A stretch of 32,139 nt of DNA, taken from contig CALFYL010000193.1 in NCBI GenBank assembly GCA_937952135.1, positions 1 through 32,139 on the forward strand, given 5' to 3'. The translations under genes and the position numbers were made by a program. The notes beneath the pieces are model-generated. The model did not search any database and was not told the DNA's origin. It worked only from the letters and a program-made list of their open reading frames with translations. This DNA comes from an uncultured Planctomycetia bacterium (GTDB lineage Bacteria > Planctomycetota > UBA1135 > GCA-002686595). This document shows, in pieces, positions 8,701 through 15,531 of this stretch; the stretch's first letter is position 1, and each line of letters begins with the position of its first letter.

Positions 8701-10517
8701 GCGGTGAAGTCGTGCTCGAGGAAACCGAACTCGCCGGGGCAGACGAAGACACATGCATCGCCCACGCCATCGCCGTCGCTATCCACCTGGCTCGGATTCG
8801 ACACACGCGGGCAGTTGTCCACGCAGTTCGTGACGCCGTCCCCGTCGGCGTCCGAGAGGTCCGGGCCGATCTGCGCCGTCGCGCTGACGAGCGAACCGCT
8901 CGCATTTGTGACCACGACGTCGTAGCCGCCAAACTCGGACGCCCTCAGGTCCGAGATGTACAGCGTGGGCGTCTGCGTGCCCGAGTACACGGCGTCGTCG
9001 GCGAGCGGAGCGCCGCCCTTGCGCCACTGGTAGCTGACCGGGCTCGTGCCGGTCGCATAGCCGAACAGCGCGGTGGAGGCGCCCGGACACACTGCGACGT
9101 CGAATGGCTGCTCGCGCAGCACGAGCGCCGGCGAGCGTGTCTGGATCACGAACAGACCTTCAGCGATCGATGCGCCGGCGCCGTTGCGGATGCCCGCGAC
9201 GAACAGGAGCTCGCCGTTGTCGAACAACACCGCGTCGTCGTTCCCGAACGTCCCCAGGAACGCGTCGTCGTCGAACAGCCCGTCGCCGTCGACGTCGATC
9301 GGATCGTTCTCGCGGCACAGGACTCTCGCGCCGTTGAGCACGACCGCGCTGTCGGCCAGCGTGTTCGGGTTGCTGGTCGCGCCTCCGATCACGTAGTTGC
9401 CCTGCGAGTCGCCTTGATGCAGGAAGAACGTGTTCGCGAAGATCGCGTCGCTCCAGGTTTCGATTGCGCCAGCAGCGATCGGCGCGTCGGTCGTCGCCAC
9501 GACGACGGCGTTGCGTACGACCCAGTCGTCTTGCGAGGGCGCGTTGGTTCCGCGCGCCCACCAGTTCGCGCCGTGATCGAGGGCGATCTCGACGATGCCG
9601 TCGGTGCGGATCGGCTCGGTGAAGCCTGAGCCTGGGACCGGGTAGCCCTCCTGAAGCACCACTGCGCCGTTGTGGACCGCGATGTCGTCGGACGTGGTCG
9701 CACCCGTCAGGTCGCCCTTGATGAAGTAGGCCGCTCCGTCCGCCGAGACCCAGGCGTCCTCGAAGTCGAGGTTCTCCCACGCGCCCGGCGAGCCGAACTG
9801 GTTGACCGGCACCGTGTGTCCCGTGCGGATCAAGGCGAGGCTGCCGAGCACGAACAGCTCGTTGTCCGCGGAAGTGACTCCACCGCCCGTGATTCCGTCG
9901 GCCTCGAAGCCGACAAGCCCGGTGTCCAGAAGTACGACGCCGTTCAGCGCGCTGCCGAAGGTCGCGCCCGGGACGCCAGGCGCCGGATCGCCTTCGCGTG
10001 CCCGCACGGTCATGCCGCCCGACCCCACGTGGATGACGTAGTCGTTGAGTGTCGTCGACGGCGAGACGTTGCAGGAGAAAGCCCACTCTCCGCTCGTGTT
10101 GATCGCGCTGCGAACGTCAAACGCGCCGAACGAGTCGCCCGCCGTGAACGGCGCGAAATCGCCTTCGCGGACGCCGACCGCGCCATCGACGAGCAGCAGC
10201 GTGTCGGCGCCCGTCGCCGCGTTCGAGCGCGCGCGCAAGATCCAGTGACCGTTCGCGCTTCCGAAGGGCCTGTCGAACGCGACCGACGTCCCGCTGAACT
10301 CGACGCCCGGCAAGCCGGGAACCGCGGCGGTCGGCGAGCCGGGGATGCTCGTATGCAGCACGCGGATCGCCTGGGCTTCGGCGGTCGAAGCGAGCATCGC
10401 CGCGAGCGTCGCGACGCACAACGCGCCGCCGGCGCTGCGTACTCGACTTCTGAGAGCGTCGTAGGACGGGGCCTTTCCGTAGGTGCGCGCCGCAGTGTCG
10501 CTTTTGGGGTGGTTCAC
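5739..10517 (-). CDS. Secreted multidomain protein: Ig-like, TSP3, lipase-like domain, shared C-terminal module
   Basis: 1592 residues from GTG 10517, which follows GAGGA by 6 nt; the open frame extends 71 codons upstream without such support. A signal peptide is seen at about 28-48 (GGALCVATLAAMLASTAEA), so the protein is exported. Residues 50-460 form repeated beta-rich segments with DGAVGVREGD / REGDPAPG-like units. An Ig-like domain (SYQWRKGG ... YDVVVTNASGS) lies at about 470-545. One TSP3 unit (DADGDGVTNCVDNCP ... DSDGDGVGDAC) starts near 550. An alpha/beta-hydrolase-like region has VFVHGFVP near 925 and a nucleophile-elbow-like SLSTGG near 1057, with the usual first Gly replaced by Ser; HGNH near 1303 may hold the catalytic His. 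Residues about 1449-1592 form the C-terminal module shared with the genes at 23943 and 27154. Codons ending in A/T look more common than in the neighbours. The substrate is unknown. Confidence 0.85.
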   Translation of the reverse strand: MNHPKSDTAARTYGKAPSYDALRSRVRSAGGALCVATLAAMLASTAEAQAIRVLHTSIPGSPTAAVPGLPGVEFSGTSVAFDRPFGSANGHWILRARSNAATGADTLLLVDGAVGVREGDFAPFTAGDSFGAFDVRSAINTSGEWAFSCNVSPSTTLNDYVIHVGSGGMTVRAREGDPAPGVPGATFGSALNGVVLLDTGLVGFEADGITGGGVTSADNELFVLGSLALIRTGHTVPVNQFGSPGAWENLDFEDAWVSADGAAYFIKGDLTGATTSDDIAVHNGAVVLQEGYPVPGSGFTEPIRTDGIVEIALDHGANWWARGTNAPSQDDWVVRNAVVVATTDAPIAAGAIETWSDAIFANTFFLHQGDSQGNYVIGGATSNPNTLADSAVVLNGARVLCRENDPIDVDGDGLFDDDAFLGTFGNDDAVLFDNGELLFVAGIRNGAGASIAEGLFVIQTRSPALVLREQPFDVAVCPGASTALFGYATGTSPVSYQWRKGGAPLADDAVYSGTQTPTLYISDLRASEFGGYDVVVTNASGSLVSATAQIGPDLSDADGDGVTNCVDNCPRVSNPSQVDSDGDGVGDACVFVCPGEFGFLEHDFTAATSSWTASEVGGFPGAAFTAGPQGGGGNPGSFWRVECTVPVPTAVACQRADAVVTTALEGAIGSIDVSYELLGIASGSLAGCYVRLVQAGVQYEGPSDLASSPAWTSHQHLGLVATDFTRVSPTGPATPDFSCGSAPIEIGFVVRFGHPATVGIDNWSVLIRSHGCNPEWCCDDEEAVLDMAGNVVYPPDMDPNHVPVIEDIDVDMGDVASLYTSVDTSLDTWFSELCEGSIGGDPPSAATNPDFTSDLAALGITGVTAQDIAAELHTVELLALSQAEQEPPPFWNASACAPFPPAYFPPATPHSGPPGCYVMGGADLVFVHGFVPEHFFDRLDPSGAEPGALEDWVTPTMFPASAQNPEFYGTLQNNNEGYYKRMAREQWGAHINQFLASRNIRNRYLLVAYQSTARLNVGVHAMMTQISDAMRYGTDVIDPSGANDTTKFGTPSLVVISLSTGGLLTDVAMTAARDIPELRVDFIPRQTKAHVAFASAAGGSRIATLAIGVSAYLTYLAPPWMCPMLERMLEELSLPGVINAQSCPVLFPTLANSLCVDLVPLVSKYIWGDFVDRTPTRTVMIAGGHPTSVAPLKYMLHPGFDDSVVTMNSQVANPATPLIWPMGYIPQDLPLIGFIRVFDAGLALRFSSPLRAIGYYIDQVIDQLLALSLRPPFLAAGTAVPHLSPTGMLQPVGWDLAGTPWDCTRRHGNHASYIQSAADHRSALDTTYTPDVEFDEPESNWEEVRVITDPAIYANYDVSTPPVYPSEDHPLLQSACAPAVHKRVVGRRVRIPRITCCPLRVRWTTLWIWRRVYFQAAGSADMAQADYVYKTILQDAPCTYPDCPTEPTVYCTAGTTTNGCNAAISGAAQPSASLASACIINVANVEGQKQGLIFYGVNNTGFTPSLWGAGSTSFLCVKSPNQRTGAQTSGGTANQCNGALTLDWNTYQVANPGALGNPFSVGSKVYAQAWFRDPAAPKTTNLSDGLELTLVP

Positions 10518-10962
10518 TTTGAGTCCTCGTCGAGCTGGGTCTCCGGAAGCGAGCGCTGGGCACTGGGAATTGGTCGAGCGTCGCGTGGCCGTAGTGATTG
10601 GTGCGGCTCCGACTCGGAAGGACAGGAAACCCAGCGAAACTGAGCGGCCTGCGGATGCGCGGTTCAGGCGGACCAGGCTTGGGACAAGATGCGCGTGAGG
10701 AGTGTGGGTGAGCGTTCTCGCGCTCCTCACTGCACGCAGCCGCGGCCGTCGTAGGTTCGCATCGCAGCTACGCGATCAACCGGCCGAAGCTGCTGCTCCG
10801 GTCAGCCCTTGGACGGCGCGATCGACATGCGACGGGACCCCCGAGCGCTCTCCAAAGCCGAGCTGGACGACCTGAAGCGGCTCACTTCCGAGTTCCGAGC
10901 ACGCGCGGCGACACCGAGAGCACGTAGCTCGCCCGCGCTGCGGCCGTGGGAGATCCGGACCG
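10518..10962. other. Intergenic region between the large secreted-protein gene and the right repeat
   Basis: The 445 bp upstream of the GTG at 10517 must contain the promoter of the large gene. GAGGA at 10528-10524 (minus strand) is its ribosome binding site. I see no convincing -35/-10 pair. On the plus strand a short coding-like frame (about 10827-10962, MRRDPRALSKAELDDLKRLT...) runs up to the repeat border and then reads antisense through the antiporter tail to a stop near 11051. It may be a remnant of a disrupted gene, but it is too short to name. Confidence 0.5.
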
Positions 10963-11300
10963 GCGCGCCTCAGGCCGCTTCGCGTTCCGCTGGAAGATTG
11001 GCGCGGTCGAGCTCGAGGCGCAGGCGGTCGTGGGTCTTGTCGTTGATCTGACCGCTGTCGCGCAGCCAGAGGAGCGCGCGCTCCTGGGCGGCGGCGACGG
11101 CTTGGCGGACCTGGCGCGAGACGACGACGCGCGAGAGAGCGGAGCGGCGCTCTTCGTCGTCCTCGTCGCGCAGCGTCTCGAGCTCGTCGAGCATGTGCAC
11201 ACGCAGGTGGTGCACGGCGATCGGACAGGCGTTCTCGGAACAGAACGCGTCGAGGCGCGCGATGCCGGCCTCGAGCAAGCGTTCGCGCGCGCGCCGCACT
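10963..11300. repeat. 338-bp direct repeat, right copy
   Basis: This is the second copy of the repeat at 5168-5505, in the same orientation. Here it is continuous with the rest of the antiporter gene, so it supplies that gene's true 3' end: residues about 420-528 and the stop codon at 10970-10972. Confidence 0.95.
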
Positions 11301-12556
11301 TCCCCGGCGCTGTCTTCGTCGTCGCGCAGGCCGAGCGCGCGAACGAGCGGTTGCAGCGTGAGTCCCTGCAGCAGCAACGTGCCGAGCACGACCATCAACG
11401 TGCATGCGACGATGGAGTCGCGGCCGGGAAACGGCGTCCCGCCCGAACCCTCGAGCGGCAGCGCGAGGGCCGCGGCGAGCGAGAGAAAGCCGCGCATTCC
11501 GGACCACGCGAGGATCGCGCCGCTGCGCCACGAGGCGACGCCATCGCGTAGGAGCAGCTGGCGCGCGAGCCCTGCTCGTGCGAGCAAGGCCGGCGGCGCG
11601 CACCACGCGAGGCGCACGGCGAGCGCGGTCGCCGTCAGCGCGGCGCCGGCCGCGAGCAGGCTCGGGTTCTCGAGCAAGTCGACGGAGCGCGCGATCCGCG
11701 GCGTCTGCGCGCCGATGTAGAGAAAACACGCGCCGTTGCCGAGGAACACGAGCTGACGCCAGGTGCTGTGCAGCTCGACGCGCGCTTCTCCGCGCATGGA
11801 GTGCGCGTTCCAGGCGGCGACGAAGCCCGACACCACCACCGCGAGCACCCCGGAGGCGTCGAGCTCCTGCGCGAGCGCGTAGGCGAGGTAGGGAGCGGCG
11901 AGCGAGGTCGAGAACAGCGCGTGCACATTGCGCAGGCGGCGGTTCGCGAGCGCCGTCGCCGCACCGACGACGAGTCCGACCGCCACGCCGAGGCCGGCAA
12001 CGCGCGTGAAGTGCGTTGCGAGTTCGCCGAGCTCGAACGCGCCGCTGAGCACGAGCGCCACGCACACTTGCACGCCCACGAGGCCGGTCGCGTCGTTGAC
12101 CAAGCTCTCGCCGCCGAGGATCGCCGTGACTCGACGCGGCGCATGCAAGCGCTCGAGAAGCGCCTGAACCGCCACCGTGTCCGTCGGCGAAACGAGCGCG
12201 CCGAGCAGAAAGCACGCGGGCCACGGCAGGCCGGGCAGCAGCGCGTGCGCCACGGCGCCGACGGCGGCGGTCGTGGCGACGACGAGCCCGATCGCGAGCA
12301 TCAGAATCGGCCGCATCCAGCGGCGGAAATCGTTCCACGACGTCTGCAGCGCGTCGGACCAAACGAGCGGCGGCAGCAGCAGCGCGAGCAACAGATCCGG
12401 CGCGACTTCGATCTGCGGCAAGCCGGGAACCGCGCCGAGCGCTCCGCCCGCGAGCACGAGCAGCACGGGCGCGTTCCAGCGGCGCCGCTCCGCGAGCGAA
12501 GCTGCGGAGGCCATCACGGCGAGCCACAGCAGCAAGGCGTAGACCTGGGACTGCAC
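10970..12556 (-). CDS. CPA1-family Na+(K+)/H+ antiporter, NhaP-like
   Basis: A 528-residue inner-membrane antiporter exchanging monovalent cations for protons, for pH and Na+ homeostasis. About twelve hydrophobic helices occupy residues 1-410. Helix motifs typical of the CPA1 family are SPTDTVAV at 123-130 and GGESLVNDATGLV at 148-160, in which the Asn154-Asp155 pair is the expected ion-binding ND motif. A further conserved-type segment is SGMRGFLSLAAALALP in a late helix. Residues 420-528 form a charged, mostly helical cytoplasmic tail with two Cys in FCSENACP, probably regulatory. This tail is exactly the part duplicated at 5168-5505. The start is GTG 12556, just before the first helix; no ATG gives a better fit. 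The gene is monocistronic as far as can be seen. Confidence 0.93.
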   Translation of the reverse strand: MQSQVYALLLWLAVMASAASLAERRRWNAPVLLVLAGGALGAVPGLPQIEVAPDLLLALLLPPLVWSDALQTSWNDFRRWMRPILMLAIGLVVATTAAVGAVAHALLPGLPWPACFLLGALVSPTDTVAVQALLERLHAPRRVTAILGGESLVNDATGLVGVQVCVALVLSGAFELGELATHFTRVAGLGVAVGLVVGAATALANRRLRNVHALFSTSLAAPYLAYALAQELDASGVLAVVVSGFVAAWNAHSMRGEARVELHSTWRQLVFLGNGACFLYIGAQTPRIARSVDLLENPSLLAAGAALTATALAVRLAWCAPPALLARAGLARQLLLRDGVASWRSGAILAWSGMRGFLSLAAALALPLEGSGGTPFPGRDSIVACTLMVVLGTLLLQGLTLQPLVRALGLRDDEDSAGEVRRARERLLEAGIARLDAFCSENACPIAVHHLRVHMLDELETLRDEDDEERRSALSRVVVSRQVRQAVAAAQERALLWLRDSGQINDKTHDRLRLELDRANLPAEREAA

Positions 12557-12608
12557 GGCGAGCGATGGGCGCGTCGAGGACTCGGGGCCAGCTCGCGAGG
12601 AAACGCCG

Positions 12609-12632
12609 CGAGCGCAGCGGGTGCTGCGCTCG
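12609..12632 (-). terminator. Strong hairpin after the pseudopilin-like gene
   Basis: CGAGCGCAGC (12609-12618) and GCTGCGCTCG (12623-12632) form a perfect 10-bp stem with a GGGT tetraloop (plus strand). It starts 28 nt after the stop of the pseudopilin-like gene on the minus strand and lies upstream of the antiporter gene. The stretch after it (CGGCGTTTCC on the minus strand) has only a short T-run, so efficiency is uncertain. Confidence 0.55.
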
Positions 12633-12659
12633 ACTACGTCCCGCGTCGACCGGACACGT

Positions 12660-13376
12660 TTACTGGACCGGGACCCAGGTGCGCCCGTCGGCGCCGAGCG
12701 CGTTGAGCGCGTGCTTCGCTTGAAGCGAACCGCCCACCAAGAAGGCCGCGTCGAAGGCCGGCCCCGCCGCGAGACCCGAGTAGGCGCCGGCGCCGCGGTT
12801 CGCGGTCTGCACGATCAAGCCGTCTTGATTGATGAAGAAGCACTTGTTGCCGGTGGCGCCCGCGCGCATCGGCCAGGCGTAGGCGCAGAACACGTTCTCG
12901 CCCGCGTCGGGGTCGGGGAACGGACCCGCGATCTTGCCGCCCGCCGGATCCTCCGGGACGCCGACGCCAGCCGCGTCGGGCAGCCACATCTGGAAGATGT
13001 AGCCCGAGTGCGTGGTGACTCCGTTCACGACCGCGCCCATCGAGCCCAGCAGCGGCGAGGGCGCGAGCTCGTGCACGCCGACGAGTCCGGCCGCGGGACC
13101 GCCCGCGCCGGCGATGCGCGTCGGCACCGTGCCCGCGAGTTCGCCGAAGTAGCCGAACTCCGCGCGGCCGTCGCCGTCGGTGTCGATCGAGCCCGCGCTC
13201 GTGGCCTGCATCTGCGCGGTGACGATCGCGCGCATGGTGGCGATGGCGCTGGTCTCGTTCGCCGACAGTCGCGCACCGAGCACGCGCGGGAGCGCGGTGC
13301 CCGCGACGACGGCGATGATGGCGACCACGATCAGCAGCTCGACGATGGTGAATCCGCGGCGGTTTCGATGGCGCAT
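12660..13376 (-). CDS. Type IV pilin/type II secretion pseudopilin-like protein
   Basis: A 238-residue protein with the classical class-III signal RNRRG|FTIVELLIVVAIIAVVAG: a basic leader ends in Gly8, cleavage is before Phe9, and Glu13 is at position +5. The hydrophobic helix covers residues 9-29. Such proteins are processed by prepilin peptidase PilD and assembled by type II secretion or type IV pilus machines. The rest is a variable soluble domain with a DTDGDGRAEFGYFGELAG segment, possibly a calcium site, and several aromatic and Gly-rich loops. ATG 13376 is chosen because GGGGAGA stands 10 nt upstream and the leader length is normal; the frame continues to 13430. No pilus assembly genes are nearby, so this is an isolated pseudopilin, a common arrangement in Planctomycetota. 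Confidence 0.88.
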   Translation of the reverse strand: MRHRNRRGFTIVELLIVVAIIAVVAGTALPRVLGARLSANETSAIATMRAIVTAQMQATSAGSIDTDGDGRAEFGYFGELAGTVPTRIAGAGGPAAGLVGVHELAPSPLLGSMGAVVNGVTTHSGYIFQMWLPDAAGVGVPEDPAGGKIAGPFPDPDAGENVFCAYAWPMRAGATGNKCFFINQDGLIVQTANRGAGAYSGLAAGPAFDAAFLVGGSLQAKHALNALGADGRTWVPVQ

Positions 13377-13518
13377 GGTCGGTAGTTCTCCCCTGGGCAT
13401 GCGGTCCCATCGTCCGGCGCCTGTGCGCAACTGAAACGGAACCGTCAGGAACGCGCGGCCGCCGTCGGAAAGGACTTCCGTGGGGTCGCTTCGCCGCGGG
13501 TGCGCGCCGCGGTCCGCG

Positions 13519-15504
13519 TCACGCTCGCGCTTCGCAGACGAGCGCGATCGCGCGGGCCGGGGCGCGTTCGTCGAGCTCGACGTCGATGCGCCACTCGTGC
13601 GAGCTCAGGCGGCATTCGCCCGCGCTCGAGGCGACGTACACGAGCGCCTGCACGCGCAGGCTGCCGGGGCCGGCGACGCCGAGCTCGATGCGCGTCGCGG
13701 CGGACTCGAGCGCGCCGGCGACCTGGCGCGCGGCCGCGAGGCCGTCGATGCGCAGCGCGCGAAACTGCGAAGGCGCGCCCGCGGCGAGCGTTTCGCCGGG
13801 TTGCAGCTCGAGGCGCAACTCGAGCGCGCCGCCGCTGGCGGGCAGGCGCACTTTGCGCGCGCCGTGGTCGAAGGCGCCGGCGAGCGTCGGCAGCTCGCGC
13901 ACTTCGAGATCCGCCGCCGCGCGCGGCGGCGACGGCAGCGGAACCGTCGCGAGGGAGAGCGTGCGGACTTCGTGCGCGTCGAGATCCACCGCGCGAACCG
14001 CATGGTTGTGCGTGTCGGCGACGAACAACGTGCCGCCGCACAAGCTCAGTCCGCCGGGCGCCGAGAAGCGCGCGCTCTCGCACTCGCCGTCGCGCCAGCC
14101 GCTCGCACCGTCGCCCGCGTACGCGCTCACCGAACCCGTTTCGGGGTCGAGCAGCTTGAGCTTGTGGTTGTAGGTGTCGGCGACGTACACGACCGCGCGA
14201 CCCTGCTCCGTGTCGACGGCGACGCCGAGCGGGTGCTGAAAGCGCCGGCCGCTCCCCGCGCCGTCTTCGTCGCCGAAGTGGAACAGGTTGCGAGGGTCGC
14301 TCGAGCCGCCGGCGAGCGTGGCCACTCGCGCGCTCTCGAACTCGAGCGCGCGGATCGAACTCGACTCGCTGTCGGCGAAGATCGCACGTCCGTCCCAGAG
14401 CGCGAGGCCCGAAGGTTGCGCAAGACTGGCTGCGCGGGCGGCGCCGTCCTTGCGCGCCTCGGCGCCGTCGCCTGCGATCGGACGCAGCGCCGCGCTCGCG
14501 AAGTCGTAGCTCCACAGCTGGTGCGCGCCGGCCATGGCGATGAGCAGTTCGTTCTCGAGCGCGAGCAGGTCCCAGGGCGAGTTCAGGCGCGCGGAGGCGG
14601 CGGGGAGCGCGTGCTCACGCTCGTAACCGAGCTCGCCTTTGCCCGCGAGGGTCGAGACCTCGCCCGACTCGAGGTCGAGCCTGCGCAGCGCGTGGTTGAG
14701 AGTGTCGGCGACGAACAAGGCGCCGCGGAACAGCGCCAGGCCCTGCGGACCGTTCAGCCGCGCCTCGTGCGCGGGCCCGTCGAGCAACCCGGCCTCGCCC
14801 GAGCCAAAACTGCGGAGGAAGCGCCCTTCGAGGTCGCACTCGACGACGCGGTGGTGGCCGCTGTCGGAGATCCACAGGCGCTTCGAGGCGGCGTCGGCGA
14901 GCACCTTGCCGGGAAAGCGCAGCGCTTGCGCGAGCTCGGCGGCGCGTTCGGAGCGCAGCGGAAGCGGGCGCGGGTCCAGCGCGCCTTGCTCGCCGTAAAG
15001 TTCGAGCGCGGCTTCGATGAGCGCGTCGAGCACCGGGCGCTGGCCCTCGCCGGGGAGCTGCCCGAGGATGCGGCCATCGGGGGAGATCAGCACGAGCGTC
15101 GGCCACGCGCGAACGCCGAAGCGCGTCCAGATCTCGAACTCTCGGTCGACGACGACGAGGTGTTCGATGTTCTCGCGGAGCACCGCCTGGCGCACGCTCT
15201 CGTCCTCGCGCTCGTGAGCGAACTTCGCCGAGTGGATTCCGACGACGACGAGCGGCGTGTTCGCGTGCTTGCGCTCCAACCAGGCGAGGTCGGGGAGCAC
15301 GTGCTGGCAATGGACGCTGCTGGAGGTCCAGAAGTGGAGCAGCAGCAGCTTGCCGTTCAGATCGCGGCCCGAGCTGAGCGGCCCGTGGACGTTCAGCCAG
15401 GTGTTGTCCGCGCCGAACTCGGGCGCACGCACGGCGCTGCGCGCGTTTTGCTCGAGGATTTCGCGCGCCCGGGCGCGCAAGTTCGTCGGAAGAGGTTGCC
15501 CCAC
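13519..15504 (-). CDS. Thioredoxin-like/NHL-repeat protein (NHLRC2-like)
   Basis: A 661-residue protein with the NHLRC2 layout: a thioredoxin-like domain (about 30-175), a six-bladed NHL beta-propeller (about 190-500) and a C-terminal beta-sandwich (about 505-661). The thioredoxin fold is marked by LLLHFWTSSSVHCQHVLPDL (58-72) and the cis-Pro segment RAWPTLVLIS. In NHLRC2 the active site is CCINC; here it reads SSVHC (62-66), so the first redox Cys is lost and only Cys66 remains, making normal disulfide exchange unlikely. NHL units are seen as LWISDSGHHRVVECDLEG, LFVADTLNHALRRLDLES, VYVADTYNHKLKLLDPET and LFVADTHNHAVRAVDLDA. No signal peptide is visible. It starts at GTG 15504, 27 bp after the phosphodiesterase-like gene, so the two are probably cotranscribed. 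Confidence 0.9.
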   Translation of the reverse strand: MGQPLPTNLRARAREILEQNARSAVRAPEFGADNTWLNVHGPLSSGRDLNGKLLLLHFWTSSSVHCQHVLPDLAWLERKHANTPLVVVGIHSAKFAHEREDESVRQAVLRENIEHLVVVDREFEIWTRFGVRAWPTLVLISPDGRILGQLPGEGQRPVLDALIEAALELYGEQGALDPRPLPLRSERAAELAQALRFPGKVLADAASKRLWISDSGHHRVVECDLEGRFLRSFGSGEAGLLDGPAHEARLNGPQGLALFRGALFVADTLNHALRRLDLESGEVSTLAGKGELGYEREHALPAASARLNSPWDLLALENELLIAMAGAHQLWSYDFASAALRPIAGDGAEARKDGAARAASLAQPSGLALWDGRAIFADSESSSIRALEFESARVATLAGGSSDPRNLFHFGDEDGAGSGRRFQHPLGVAVDTEQGRAVVYVADTYNHKLKLLDPETGSVSAYAGDGASGWRDGECESARFSAPGGLSLCGGTLFVADTHNHAVRAVDLDAHEVRTLSLATVPLPSPPRAAADLEVRELPTLAGAFDHGARKVRLPASGGALELRLELQPGETLAAGAPSQFRALRIDGLAAARQVAGALESAATRIELGVAGPGSLRVQALVYVASSAGECRLSSHEWRIDVELDERAPARAIALVCEARA

Positions 15505-15531
15505 GCGGATCGACCGTTGTTCCTTCTGGGG

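Noticed and set aside
10518..10730. N-terminal extension of the large secreted protein to 10730
   Set aside because: The 71 extra codons would put the signal peptide deep inside the protein; GTG 10517 has a well-placed GAGGA and gives a normal signal peptide.
5168..11300. Composite transposon with the 338-bp repeats as insertion sequences
   Set aside because: The repeats encode only an antiporter tail, have no terminal inverted repeats and no transposase, so they are not IS elements.
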